Assembly: GCF_019263705.2 (NCBI RefSeq)
Contig: NZ_JADQDK010000001.1
Location: 5,952,001-6,016,000 of the forward strand
From: Pseudonocardia abyssalis
GTDB lineage: Bacteria; Actinomycetota; Actinomycetes; Mycobacteriales; Pseudonocardiaceae
DNA length: 64,000 nt
Reading direction: 5' to 3'
In this document: positions 1-8,885 of the stretch, one piece after another
How the letters are laid out: the number at the start of each line of letters is the position of its first letter
Position numbering within the stretch: position 1 is the stretch's first letter
Made by a program: the position numbers and the translations under genes
Notes under the pieces: generated by a model
What the model saw: only the letters and a program-made list of their open reading frames with translations
The model's database searches: none
Told to the model about the DNA's origin: nothing

Positions 1-1008
1 ACGGTGACGATCCGCAACAAGACACTGGTGGAGGAGACCTACGCCGACATCGACGACGGCTCCGGCGCGGAGATCGCCACCGAAGCGATCCTGCCGCGCA
101 GCGCCGCCCGGTCGAGCGTCCAGCTCGACGACGTGCTGACCAGCCTCGACCAGCCCACCCGGGACGCTCTGGGCAGCACCATCCGGTCCGCGGCGCTGGT
201 CACCGACGGGTCCCGCGAGGACATCGCCGACGCCGTGGCCGGGCTCGGTGCGCTGGGTCGCGAGGGCGGCAGCGCCCTCGACGCGCTGGCCGCCCAGTCG
301 GAGGACCTCGTGGAGGTCACCGGCAACACGACCGCCCTGTTGCGGGCGCTCGACACCGGCCAGGGCCGGATCACCGACCTGGTCCGCGACGCGGACCGGA
401 TCACCCAGGTGGTCACCGACAACCGGACCGATCTGGAGGCCGTGCTGCGTGAGCTGCCGGGCGTGCTGGACACCGCGCGGGACGCCAGCGGAAGCCTGAA
501 GACGCTCGCCGGCTCGCTCGCCCCGGTGGCGGCGAACCTGGAGGCCGCCGCGCCCGACCTGTCCGCCGCGCTGCGCGAACTGCCCGAGACGTCGGCGGAC
601 CTCAGGGGCCTCCTGCCGTCGCTCGACACCACTCTCGAACGCGCGCCGGACACCCTGACGCGGGTGGGCGGCTTCACCGACGTGACCCGGGACCTCGTCC
701 CGACGTTGCAGGTCAACCTGTCGGACCTGAACCCGGCGCTGGCCTACCTGCGCCCCTACGGCAAGGACACCGCGCTGTGGTTCGCAGGCCTGTCCCAGAC
801 CCTCGGAGTCTCGGCTGACGGGAACGGGACGGCGCTGCGCGCCTTCGTCGTCGTCAACGAGAAATCGGTGAACCAGCCGCTAAACACCCAGTTCGGCCCG
901 CTGGAGAAGTACAACCCGTACCCCGAGGCGGGCGACAACTCCGACCCACGCCGGTCCTTCGACGGCGAGTACCCGCGGGTCGAGCGGGATCCAGTCCCCG
1001 AGAACTGA
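1..1008 (+). CDS. MCE/MlaD-family protein, C-terminal part (5' end outside window)
   Basis: The reading frame is open from the first base, so the true start and the N-terminal membrane anchor lie upstream. The visible 335 residues begin near the end of the MlaD beta-barrel domain. They continue as a long helical region with repeated Leu/Asp/Ala heptad-like spacing, typical of the helical needle of actinobacterial Mce proteins, and end in a Pro/Glu/Asp-rich tail. The function inferred from the family is substrate binding or shuttling across the cell envelope for a lipid importer. It is followed by an MMPL transporter rather than more mce genes, which differs from the canonical mce operon at 19848-29717. 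The family call is firm; the substrate is unknown. Confidence 0.8.
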   Translation, partial: TVTIRNKTLVEETYADIDDGSGAEIATEAILPRSAARSSVQLDDVLTSLDQPTRDALGSTIRSAALVTDGSREDIADAVAGLGALGREGGSALDALAAQSEDLVEVTGNTTALLRALDTGQGRITDLVRDADRITQVVTDNRTDLEAVLRELPGVLDTARDASGSLKTLAGSLAPVAANLEAAAPDLSAALRELPETSADLRGLLPSLDTTLERAPDTLTRVGGFTDVTRDLVPTLQVNLSDLNPALAYLRPYGKDTALWFAGLSQTLGVSADGNGTALRAFVVVNEKSVNQPLNTQFGPLEKYNPYPEAGDNSDPRRSFDGEYPRVERDPVPEN

Positions 1009-1023
1009 GGGGAAGGAGCCCAC

Positions 1024-1054
1024 TGGCGGTGACCCGGCCCCCGGGTCACCGCCA
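1024..1054 (+). terminator. Strong GC hairpin between MCE gene and MMPL gene
   Basis: Perfect 14-bp inverted repeat (arms 1024-1037 and 1041-1054) with a 3-nt CCC loop, starting 15 nt after the MCE stop codon. There is no T-tract, as is common in high-GC actinobacteria. It may be a terminator or attenuator, or an mRNA-stabilising stem that separates expression of the two genes. Confidence 0.5.
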
Positions 1055-1101
1055 TCACGTGATGAGGATGATGGTGCGATGACGGTGACGAGGCCGGCAG
1101 G

Positions 1102-3450
1102 GTGACGGGCCCACGCGAGCAGGAATTCGGGGACGGCCCGCCCCGCCGTCTCGGGTCGCCGCGTTCGCCCGCCCGGTGGGTGGCACGGCTCGGATGGCGC
1201 CGATGGGTGGCCGGGCTCCTGGTGGCCGGCCTGGTCGGTGCGGTGCTGATGGGCCTGCTGAAACTCCGGGTCGACACCGGCGTGAACTCCGTCGTCGTGC
1301 CCGACGACCCCGCCGCCATCGCGCTCGCCGAGGTCGGGTCGTCGTTCGGTGGTGACCCCGTCGTGGTGCTGCTGGAGTCTGTGCAGCCTCGGCAGCTGCT
1401 GTCCGCCGACACATTGCCCGCCCTGCTGAAGCTGGAGGGGCAGCTCGCCCGCACCCCGGACGTGGCCGCGGTCTACGGCCCGGCCACGGTGCTGAACCAG
1501 GTGGCCGGGCGGGCGCAGGAGCTCCTCGCCGAACTGTCGGGTTACCGCGACGGGGTGCGTGCCGCCGCGGCCGAGCGGGTCATCGCCGAGGGCGGGTCCG
1601 AGGCTGCGGCCCAGGATGCCGCGGCGGCCGCCGTGGCCGAGTTCGACCAGCGCTACGGGGCGTTCATCGTGCAGGGGTTGCCGGGCGGGCTGCCCACGCT
1701 GCGCAACGACGAGTTCGTCAGCTCGGTGATCTTCGGAGGCGGCGGCGAGCCGCGCCCGCAGTGGAGATTCGTGGTGCCGGAGGCCTCGGCGGTCGCGGTG
1801 CTCGTCAGGCCCCGTCAGGATCTGGATCAGGCCGGCGTGGAACGACTGGTCGCCGACGTCCGGGGCGCGGTCGCGGTGGCGGGACTGGACGCCGAGCGGG
1901 TCACGGTGTCCGGGGTGCCGGCCGTCGCGGCCGCACTGGGCGACCGGGTCCGCACGGAGGTCCCGTTGCTCGGGGGCATCGCCCTGCTGGCGGTCGGGGC
2001 CTGGTTCCTCGCCGTGCGCTGGGCGGACCGGCGGCACCGGGTGCTGCCGCTGGCGGCCACCGCGGTGGGCACGGTGATCACCCTGGGGGTCTTCGGCTGG
2101 GTCGACCGCCCGCTGTCGTTGGGGGTCATCGCCTTCCTCCCGGTACTGATCGGTGTCGGCAGCGACTTCACCACCTACCTCGCCACCGGTGCGTCGCGGA
2201 GGCTGGTGCTGGTCGTCGGCGCAGCGACCGCCGCGAGCTTCGGCGCCCTGACGGTCAGCCCGATCCCGACCGTGCGTGACCTCGGGGTCACCCTGGCTGT
2301 GGGCATCGCCGTCGCCGTGCTGACCGGGGTGGCGGTGACCTGGCGGCGGGGCGCCCCCGTCGCGGCGGGACCGGAGCCGGAGCCGGCGCGCACGCCGGCG
2401 CCGCGGGGCTCGACGCGGACGCGGATCGCCGCAGCAGCCGCGGCCGTGGTGCTCGCCGGGGCGGGCTGGTTCGCGCTGGTCGATCTGCCCTTGCGCGCGG
2501 ACCTGCAGGGGTTCGCCGGAGGTCTGTCCGTGGTCGACGACGCCGAGTACGTCGAGGACGTGCTGGGGTCGAGCGGGGAGTTCACGATCCTGCTCTCCGG
2601 CGGCGGCGCGGCGACGCCGGAGGCGCTGGAGTGGATGCGTGCCGCGGAGCAGGCGGTGATCACCGCCGAGGGGGACCGGCTGCGGCCGATCATCTCGCCA
2701 CCCGGCCTGCTGGGCTTCCTCGGCGAGACGCCGACCGACGGCCAGCTCGCCTCCGCGCTGCGGCTGCTGCCCCGTTACCTGACCGGTAGCGTGATCAACT
2801 CCGATCGCTCGCTCGCGGTCATCACCTTCGGAACCCGGCTCGACGATGCGGAGCAGTTGCTGGACCTGCGGGAGTCCGTGCGCTCGGTGCTCCCGCCGCC
2901 TCCCGCGGGCATGCAGGTCGAGCTGACCGGCCTGCCGATGGTGGCCGTGGGGTCCTACGAGACGATCTCCGCGGACCGGTACCTGGCGAACGTGCTGGGC
3001 ATCGTCGTCGCCGGACTGGTCCTCGCGGTCGGTCTACGAAAGCGCTCCGACGCCGTTCTCGCCGTGGTCGCAGCCGCGCTGGCCACCGGATGGGGCCTGG
3101 CGGCGATCTGGGTCGCCGGGATCGGGCTGACCCCGGTCACGATCGCGATCGGGTCGCTTACCGCGGCCGTCGGCTGCGAGTTCACGGTGCTGGCCGCGGA
3201 GGCGGCGCGCCGCAACGACCGATCGCTGCACCGTGCGGTGCTGCTCGCGGCCGCCGCGTCGGCCACCGGTTACGCCGTCCTGATGTTCTCCAGGTTGTCG
3301 GTGGTGGCCCAGTTCGGGTTGCTCCTCGCGGTGTCGGTGGGTGTCGCGATGGGTGCGGCGGTGTTCGCCGTATGGCTGGCTCGCATCTCGGGGCCGGCCG
3401 AGCCGTTAGACACCATGGACCGTGACCGCCGTCTCGTGGGAGTGCAGTGA
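1102..3450 (+). CDS. MMPL/RND-family membrane transporter
   Basis: The 782-aa protein has the duplicated RND layout: a first TM helix near residues 33-52, an extracytoplasmic porter loop to about 288, a TM bundle at about 289-415, a second isolated TM helix near 440-458, a second loop, and a closing TM bundle at about 625-770. MMPL proteins export or transfer lipids and other hydrophobic molecules using the proton gradient. It lies just downstream of an MCE protein, and its stop codon overlaps the next gene's start in a TGATG arrangement, so it is probably co-translated with the foldase at 3450. GTG at 1102 was chosen as the only start giving a short basic N-terminus before TM1. The cargo cannot be told from sequence. 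Confidence 0.85.
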   Translation: MTGPREQEFGDGPPRRLGSPRSPARWVARLGWRRWVAGLLVAGLVGAVLMGLLKLRVDTGVNSVVVPDDPAAIALAEVGSSFGGDPVVVLLESVQPRQLLSADTLPALLKLEGQLARTPDVAAVYGPATVLNQVAGRAQELLAELSGYRDGVRAAAAERVIAEGGSEAAAQDAAAAAVAEFDQRYGAFIVQGLPGGLPTLRNDEFVSSVIFGGGGEPRPQWRFVVPEASAVAVLVRPRQDLDQAGVERLVADVRGAVAVAGLDAERVTVSGVPAVAAALGDRVRTEVPLLGGIALLAVGAWFLAVRWADRRHRVLPLAATAVGTVITLGVFGWVDRPLSLGVIAFLPVLIGVGSDFTTYLATGASRRLVLVVGAATAASFGALTVSPIPTVRDLGVTLAVGIAVAVLTGVAVTWRRGAPVAAGPEPEPARTPAPRGSTRTRIAAAAAAVVLAGAGWFALVDLPLRADLQGFAGGLSVVDDAEYVEDVLGSSGEFTILLSGGGAATPEALEWMRAAEQAVITAEGDRLRPIISPPGLLGFLGETPTDGQLASALRLLPRYLTGSVINSDRSLAVITFGTRLDDAEQLLDLRESVRSVLPPPPAGMQVELTGLPMVAVGSYETISADRYLANVLGIVVAGLVLAVGLRKRSDAVLAVVAAALATGWGLAAIWVAGIGLTPVTIAIGSLTAAVGCEFTVLAAEAARRNDRSLHRAVLLAAAASATGYAVLMFSRLSVVAQFGLLLAVSVGVAMGAAVFAVWLARISGPAEPLDTMDRDRRLVGVQ

Positions 3451-4844
3451 TGAGCCAGCAGGGCACGGAAGGTGTCGACATCGACGACGCCACCGGAGTT
3501 CAGACAGCGGACGTGGACGCCGCACCGGAGTCACCGGTGGCCGCGGCGAACGGCTCATCGGGTTCTCCCGACGTGGCCGGCGAGGGCGGGTCCGCACCGG
3601 AGGGCGGGGCCGGTGCCGAACCGGTGCCGGGTGATTCCGCGGACGGTGGTGATCCCGTCCCCGACGCCGGCGATCCCGCTTCCGACGGCGCCGAGCAGCC
3701 GGCCGGCACGGAGAGTGCCGACGCCGGCGAGGCGGAGGGTCCCGAGTCGGCGGAGGACGCCGAGTCCGCGGAGTCCGCGGGGACCGGGCCGAATCGGCGC
3801 GGGCTCCGGCTGCCCACCACATGGGCCGGTCGCGCGGCCGCCGCAGCCGTGGTCGTGGTGGTGGCGGCCGCCGCTGCGGGTGCGGTGTGGTGGCAGGCTT
3901 CCGCGTTGCCCGCCGATGCCGCCTACCGGCTCGACGGCCGCACCGTCACGGTCGAACAACTCGACCAGCGCGTCGTCGCGCTCCAAGCGCTCTACGGGGT
4001 GCAGGCCCCCGAGGACCCTGCGGCCGCGGACGGTTTCCGGCGCGACGTGGCCAAGTCGGTCGTGCTCAGCGACATACTCGACCGTGAGGCCCTGGAGCGT
4101 GGGGTGGTCGTCGCCGACAAACAGGTCACCGACACCCGCGATCGCTACATCGAGGAGCAGTTCGGCCCCGGCGGCCGCGACGCGTTCGTGCGGGCGTTGG
4201 GCAACGTCGGTACGTCGGAGGAGTCGGTGCTCGACGAGATCCGGCGGCAGATGACGGTCGGGCTGCTGATGCAGGACGTCGTCGGCACCGTCACGGTGAC
4301 CGACGAGGAGTTGCGCGCCGCCTACGCCGATCGACAGGACACTCTCGGCACCCCCGAACGACGAACGCTGCGCAACATCGTCGTGGAGTCCGAGGAGCAG
4401 GCCCGGGCCGCCTTCGACGAGATCCGGGGTGGCGTCGCCTTCGAGCAGGTTGCCGCCGACCGCAGCCGGGACGAGAGCACCCGTGGCACCGGGGGGCTGT
4501 TGGGCGACCTCGCGCGCGACGAGCTGGAGGCTCCCGTGGGCGACGCCGCGTTCGCCGTGGCGCCCGGAGAGCTGTACGGGCCGGTGCAGGGACAGTTCGG
4601 ATGGAACGTCGGGCGGGTGGATGCGGTGATCCCCTTCGTCCCCGCATCCTTCGACCAGGTCGCCGACGGGCTGCGGCAGGCCCTGCAGGTCGAGCGCAGC
4701 CTGGCGATCTGGCAGGACTGGATCGCCCAGCAGGTGCGGGACGCCGACGTGGTCTACGCCGAACACTTCCGCCCGGCCGATCCGGACGCTGCGCCGTCGT
4801 TCGGGTCGCCGGCGCCCGCCGAGGGCACGCAGGCGCCACGGTGA
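3450..4844 (+). CDS. Membrane-anchored SurA/PpiC-like peptidyl-prolyl isomerase
   Basis: The 464-aa protein begins with about 125 residues of low-complexity Asp/Glu/Gly/Pro/Ala sequence. A single Ala/Val-rich TM helix follows (about residues 128-148), then a SurA_N-like helical chaperone segment (about 155-280) and a parvulin-type PpiC domain (about 300-395). The predicted topology is an acidic cytoplasmic tail with an extracytoplasmic foldase. ATG at 3450 overlaps the MMPL stop (TGATG); a GTG one codon earlier is possible but lacks the coupling. Its probable role is folding extracytoplasmic loops or partners of the neighbouring MCE/MMPL system; this is inferred from context. Confidence 0.8.
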   Translation: MSQQGTEGVDIDDATGVQTADVDAAPESPVAAANGSSGSPDVAGEGGSAPEGGAGAEPVPGDSADGGDPVPDAGDPASDGAEQPAGTESADAGEAEGPESAEDAESAESAGTGPNRRGLRLPTTWAGRAAAAAVVVVVAAAAAGAVWWQASALPADAAYRLDGRTVTVEQLDQRVVALQALYGVQAPEDPAAADGFRRDVAKSVVLSDILDREALERGVVVADKQVTDTRDRYIEEQFGPGGRDAFVRALGNVGTSEESVLDEIRRQMTVGLLMQDVVGTVTVTDEELRAAYADRQDTLGTPERRTLRNIVVESEEQARAAFDEIRGGVAFEQVAADRSRDESTRGTGGLLGDLARDELEAPVGDAAFAVAPGELYGPVQGQFGWNVGRVDAVIPFVPASFDQVADGLRQALQVERSLAIWQDWIAQQVRDADVVYAEHFRPADPDAAPSFGSPAPAEGTQAPR

Positions 4845-5062
4845 GCGTCGTGATCGTCAACCTGGTGGGGTCGGTGGTGCTGGGAACCGCCGTGCTCCTC
4901 GTCGGGGTGTGGGGACGCCGCAACGCCGCGAGCCTGCTGCCGGCGACCTTGCCCACCGAGCACCGCCGGCGCAAGGTGGTCGTGTATCGCCGTGGGGCGC
5001 TGGCGTGCCAGATCGCCGGGGTACTCCTGATCTCCGTCGGTGTCGTCTCCACCCTCTTGTGA
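4841..5062 (+). CDS. Small two-helix membrane protein
   Basis: A 73-aa protein starting at GTG 4841, which overlaps the foldase stop codon (GTGA). It has one hydrophobic helix at residues 2-23, a basic cytoplasmic-type loop rich in Arg/Lys/His, and a second hydrophobic helix at about 53-72. I do not recognise a family. The overlap with the upstream gene and the codon usage support it as a real last gene of the MCE-MMPL-foldase operon. It may be a small accessory subunit of that transporter, which is inference only. Confidence 0.65.
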   Translation: MSVVIVNLVGSVVLGTAVLLVGVWGRRNAASLLPATLPTEHRRRKVVVYRRGALACQIAGVLLISVGVVSTLL

Positions 5063-5141
5063 GCGAACCGTGCACGACGCGCGTGCGAACATCCCTCCGA
5101 GCCGTTCGGCGGCCGTTGGGTCGGCCCGAGGGGAGACGGCG

Positions 5142-5855
5142 GTGATCAGACCGGGGCAGCGGCAGGCGACGGACCCCGCACGGATGCATTTCGAGGAGGG
5201 CCGGCTCACCGCCGTACTGGTCGACGACCACGAGTTGGTGTTGGAGGGGCTGCAGCGAGCGCTTGCCCGAGACGCCATCGACGTCGTGGGGGCATTCCTC
5301 GACGGGGAGGGCGCACTGGAGTTCCTGGCCGGGAAGATGGCCGCACACACCCGGCTCGACCTGGTGGTCGTCGATCTCCGGCTGAGTGGCCGCTCCGGGA
5401 TCGGCCTGGTCGAGGACGTGGTCCGGCTGCGCCCGGACGTCCGGGTCGCGATGCTGACCAGCTTCGAGGATCGGGTCGCGGCGGTGGCCGCCGTCCAGTC
5501 CGGCGCGAAGGGCTTCTTCCTCAAGGACTCCTCGTGCGGCGAGTTGTCCGCGGGTCTACGCCGGGTCGCCGAGGGCCATCTCGTGATCGACTCGCGGCTG
5601 GCCCAGGCGGTGCTGGGCGGTGACCCGAGCTGCCGGTTCACCGCGCACGAGCTGTCGATCGTGTCGCTGGTCGCCGACGGCATGACCAACCGGCAGATCG
5701 GGGAGGAGCTGCACCTGTCGTCCTACACGGTCAAGGAGTACCTCTCGCGGGTGATGCGCAAGCTCGGCACGGCGACCCGCGCGGAGACCGTGGTGCGTGC
5801 GGTCCGCGAGGGTCTGCTGCCCGAGAAGTACCCGGGACAGAACTGGGAGAGCTGA
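5142..5855 (+). CDS. NarL/LuxR-family response regulator
   Basis: A 237-aa two-domain regulator. The receiver domain has the acidic pair D28/D29, phospho-acceptor D78 in a VVVDLRL strand, and the conserved Lys in an FFLKDSS motif. The C-terminal LuxR-type HTH has the typical TNRQIGEELHLSSYTVKEYLSRV signature. GTG 5142 is chosen because GGGGAG sits a few bases upstream; a later ATG at 5184 would give a shorter N-terminus. The histidine kinase partner is probably the convergent gene at 5874-7133. The two genes meet tail to tail with an 18-bp gap, an unusual layout for a cognate pair. Target genes are unknown. Confidence 0.88.
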   Translation: MIRPGQRQATDPARMHFEEGRLTAVLVDDHELVLEGLQRALARDAIDVVGAFLDGEGALEFLAGKMAAHTRLDLVVVDLRLSGRSGIGLVEDVVRLRPDVRVAMLTSFEDRVAAVAAVQSGAKGFFLKDSSCGELSAGLRRVAEGHLVIDSRLAQAVLGGDPSCRFTAHELSIVSLVADGMTNRQIGEELHLSSYTVKEYLSRVMRKLGTATRAETVVRAVREGLLPEKYPGQNWES

Positions 5856-5873
5856 ACCGGCGTCGGCCGCGTC

Positions 5874-7133
5874 TCACGCCCGGACGGGCAGGGCCAGCCG
5901 GGCGACGAGCCCGCCCCCAGGACGTGCGGACAGGGTCAGCGTCCCGCCCATCGACGTCGTCAGCTCGCTGACGATCCACAACCCCAGACCCGCGGTGCCC
6001 CGCTTGTCCCCGAGACTCACGTACTTCTGGGTGACCTGGCCGAGCTGGTCCACCGAAAGGCCGGGCCCACGGTCGCGGACCTCGACGACGAGGTCGTCGC
6101 GCTCCCGGGCGAGGTACACCTCGACCGGTTCGCTCCCGCTGTACCGGGCGGCGTTCCCGGCCAGGTTGCCGATCATGCGGTGCAGCCGCTGAGGGTCGCA
6201 CCGCACCGTCGCGTCAGGAGGGCGGACGACGATCGAGCGGCGTTCCTCGGGCAGCCCCGCGCCGGCGAGAGCGGCCAGGGCAAGGTCCTGCAGGCGGACG
6301 GACCGTTCACGGACCCTGCCGACCGCCCCGCCCTCTGTCACCGCCACCTCGGCGAGCCCGTCGAGCATGTCCTGGAGATGCTCGGCATTCGCGGTGATCA
6401 GATCCAGCATCGGATCGGGTGCCGACCGGGTGGCGGCCCGGGCGAGCGCGGTCAGCGCGGAGACCGGTGCGCGGAACTCGTGCAGGATCACGCGCAGGCC
6501 GTCGAGCCGTGCCTGCTGGGAGTCGAGCAGCCTGCTACGCAGGTCGCGTTCCTCGACGACGGCCTGGTGCTCGGCGATCACCTCGGCGCGGGATTCGGCC
6601 ACCGCACGGTACTGCCTGTCGAGCCGCCGCACGAACACCCCGGTCAGGGTGGCCACCGCCACCAGGTAGAAGGTCCACCACAGCCCCGCGGAGATCTGCG
6701 CATCGACCGTCGTGGTGGACGGGCTGCCGACGATGCAGGCTCCGAGGTACGCACCGCCCACGAGCAGCGCGAACAGCTCGCCGCGGCGGCTCTCGGTGCG
6801 CAAACCGTTGGCGATGACCACGAGTGGGAGCACGGCGACCGCGAGGCTCACCACGCCTCCGGTCAGTGTGACGGCCAGCAGCGCGAGGACGGCGTCGGTA
6901 CCCGACACCACGATCGGTCTCGGTCCGCTCCCGCGGGCCAGCCGGGCGAGGGCGAGCAGCACCGCGTAGCCGGCGGCGACGGCGACCAGGGCGAACACCA
7001 CCGCCAGCGACGCGCGGACTGCCGGGTCGGTCAGCACGGCCAGCGCGCCCAGGGACGCGACCACGCCGATCCGGACCGCGATGACGATCAGGTCGTCAGG
7101 CCCGGATCGTGGGGTGTCGCGGTCAGCGAGCAT
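5874..7133 (-). CDS. Sensor histidine kinase, multi-pass membrane type
   Basis: A 419-aa protein with about five N-terminal TM helices (residues 15-165) and little extracytoplasmic loop. A coiled-coil linker (about 168-212) is followed by the dimerisation helix and a HATPase_c domain. The phospho-acceptor is H218 in HEFRAPV, which departs from the usual HELRTPL form. The N box (NLAGNAARYS), G1 (DRGPGLS) and G2 (GTAGLGLWIV) boxes are present. The start codon lies inside the 3' end of the upstream membrane gene, giving an 11-nt overlap and translational coupling. It presumably phosphorylates the LuxR-type regulator at 5142, based on adjacency. Its membrane-embedded sensor suggests detection of an envelope or lipophilic signal, which is inference. 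Confidence 0.87.
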   Translation of the reverse strand: MLADRDTPRSGPDDLIVIAVRIGVVASLGALAVLTDPAVRASLAVVFALVAVAAGYAVLLALARLARGSGPRPIVVSGTDAVLALLAVTLTGGVVSLAVAVLPLVVIANGLRTESRRGELFALLVGGAYLGACIVGSPSTTTVDAQISAGLWWTFYLVAVATLTGVFVRRLDRQYRAVAESRAEVIAEHQAVVEERDLRSRLLDSQQARLDGLRVILHEFRAPVSALTALARAATRSAPDPMLDLITANAEHLQDMLDGLAEVAVTEGGAVGRVRERSVRLQDLALAALAGAGLPEERRSIVVRPPDATVRCDPQRLHRMIGNLAGNAARYSGSEPVEVYLARERDDLVVEVRDRGPGLSVDQLGQVTQKYVSLGDKRGTAGLGLWIVSELTTSMGGTLTLSARPGGGLVARLALPVRA

Positions 7134-7578
7134 CCGGCACGGCGAGGAAGCGGTGCGCGCTCGGCAGGACCATCGCGAACGCGCCCAGCGTCACCAGGAC
7201 GAACGCCGCGACGGCATGCCAGGTGCCGCCCGCGGCGAAGACCACCGCGACGAACAGCCCGAGCCCGACGAGGACGAACCGGGGCCACGCACGACCCGAC
7301 AACAGCGCCGCGGTCAGCACCACGGTCGACACCGCGGCCAGGATCGCGATCACCGCGGTCGAGGCGACGGCGGGCGGCCCGCTCACGGCGTCGGGGCCCA
7401 GCTGGGTGGCGACCCGGTCGGCCTCCGAGTCGAGACGGTTGGCTGCGAGTGAGTCGGCTGCGGCGTAGAGCTCGACGAGTGCGAGTCCGATCCATGCGAC
7501 GGCGGCGAACCAGAGGGTTCCGGGGATCCGCATGGCGCCGCGGGAGCGGTGCGGGACGGGCCCGCTGGGCGAGGACAT
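7123..7578 (-). CDS. Four-helix membrane protein coupled to the histidine kinase
   Basis: A 151-aa protein with four predicted TM helices, the first at about residues 18-38 and the last near 125-142. ATG 7578 was chosen over upstream in-frame starts because the extra N-terminus would be Arg/Ala-rich shadow sequence. Its 3' end overlaps the kinase start by 11 nt, so the two are very likely co-expressed. No family is recognised with confidence. It could be an accessory sensor for the kinase. Confidence 0.7.
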   Translation of the reverse strand: MSSPSGPVPHRSRGAMRIPGTLWFAAVAWIGLALVELYAAADSLAANRLDSEADRVATQLGPDAVSGPPAVASTAVIAILAAVSTVVLTAALLSGRAWPRFVLVGLGLFVAVVFAAGGTWHAVAAFVLVTLGAFAMVLPSAHRFLAVPDAR

Positions 7579-7696
7579 GGCGAGGATCGTAGCGGCCCGC
7601 GCGGTCCGTGCGTCGCCGCCGGCGCGTCCCGCGGTGGCCCACCCGGGCCACCGTTGGCGCGGCCGGCCCGGTGACGCAGCGGCAGATCGTTGTGAC

Positions 7697-7708
7697 GCTG
7701 TGCACAGC
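7697..7708. promoter_or_regulatory. 12-bp perfect palindrome upstream of the alcohol dehydrogenase
   Basis: GCTGTGCACAGC is a perfect palindrome 23 bp before the ADH start and just upstream of its AGGAG ribosome-binding site. It lies in the 153-bp gap between divergent genes. It could be an operator for the R2lox operon; the cognate regulator is not identified. Confidence 0.35.
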
Positions 7709-7731
7709 ATCTCGATGGTGAGGAGTAGTCA

Positions 7732-8838
7732 ATGAAGACGAAGGCAGCAGTGCTCTGGGGCCTGGGCCAGAAGTGGGAGGTCGAGGAGATCGACCTCGAT
7801 CCGCCCGGGCCCGGCGAGGTCCTGGTCAAGCTGACCGCGAGCGGCCTGTGCCACTCCGACGAGCATCTCGTGACCGGCGACCTCCCGTTCCCGCTACCCG
7901 TCGTGGGCGGGCACGAGGGAGCGGGCACCATCGTCGAGCTCGGTGCCGGGGTCGAGGACCTCGAGGTCGACGACTCGGTCGTCCTGACCTTCCTGCCGTC
8001 CTGCGGCCGCTGCTCCTACTGCGCCCGCGGCATGACGAACCTGTGCGACCTCGGCGGTGCCGTCATGATGGGCCCGCAGCTCGACGGGGGCTACCGCTTC
8101 CACGCCCGCGGCGAGGACATCGGGCAGATGTGCCTGCTCGGCACGTTCTCCGAATACACGGTCGTGCCGGTCGCCTCCGTCGTCAAGGTCGACCAGGGCA
8201 CGTCGCTGGACAAGGCCGCGCTGATCGGGTGCGGCGTCACCACCGGCTACGGGAGCGCGGTGCGCTCCGCCGAGGTGCGTGCCGGCGACACCGTCGTGGT
8301 GCTCGGTGCCGGCGGCATCGGCATGAACGCCATCCAGGGCGCACGCATCGCGGGCGCCCGCTACATCGTCGCCGTCGACCCGGTGGAGTACAAGCGCCAG
8401 CGGGCCGCCGAGTTCGGTGCCACGCACGTCGCCGAGTCCGCCGACTCCGCCTGGGAGATCGTGAGCGGCCTGACCCGCGGTCAGCTCGCCGACGCCTGCA
8501 TCGTGACGACCGGTGTGGCCGAAGGAGCCGAGACCGGCTCGGCGCTGGCCCTGGTGGGCAAACGCGGCCGGGTGGTCATCACGGCGATCGGTCATCCGGA
8601 GGAGACGACGATCACCGCGTCGCTGCTGGAGATGACCCTCTACGAAAAGACGATCAAGGGCGCGCTCTACGGGTCGTCCAACGCCCAGCACGACATCCCC
8701 CGGCTTCTGGAGCTCTACAACAACGGACAGCTCAAGCTCGACGAGCTGATCACCCGTGAGTACCGCCTCGAGGAGATCAACCAGGGCTACGACGACATGC
8801 GGGCCGGGCTCAACATCCGCGGCCTCATCCGTTACTGA
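7732..8838 (+). CDS. NDMA-dependent-type zinc alcohol dehydrogenase
   Basis: A 368-aa medium-chain dehydrogenase of the actinobacterial NDMA-dependent class, whose members bind NAD(H) tightly and reoxidise it through an external acceptor. Catalytic zinc ligands are visible as C40 (GLCHSDEH) and H61-E62 (GGHEGAG). Structural zinc ligands are C91, C94, C97 and C105. The Rossmann glycine motif (VLGAGGIGMNAIQ) follows. AGGAG lies 6 nt before the ATG. It heads the R2lox operon, so it may oxidise the alcohol made by the oxidase or feed in an alcohol substrate. Family assignment is strong; the natural substrate is unknown. Confidence 0.9.
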   Translation: MKTKAAVLWGLGQKWEVEEIDLDPPGPGEVLVKLTASGLCHSDEHLVTGDLPFPLPVVGGHEGAGTIVELGAGVEDLEVDDSVVLTFLPSCGRCSYCARGMTNLCDLGGAVMMGPQLDGGYRFHARGEDIGQMCLLGTFSEYTVVPVASVVKVDQGTSLDKAALIGCGVTTGYGSAVRSAEVRAGDTVVVLGAGGIGMNAIQGARIAGARYIVAVDPVEYKRQRAAEFGATHVAESADSAWEIVSGLTRGQLADACIVTTGVAEGAETGSALALVGKRGRVVITAIGHPEETTITASLLEMTLYEKTIKGALYGSSNAQHDIPRLLELYNNGQLKLDELITREYRLEEINQGYDDMRAGLNIRGLIRY

Positions 8839-8885
8839 CAGCAGCGCGAACCGACCCCACCGCTACGACCTGAAGGAGACCGGAC

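Noticed and set aside
3555..4766. 403-aa antisense frame over the foldase gene
   Set aside because: Shadow of the GC-rich plus-strand gene; no domain.
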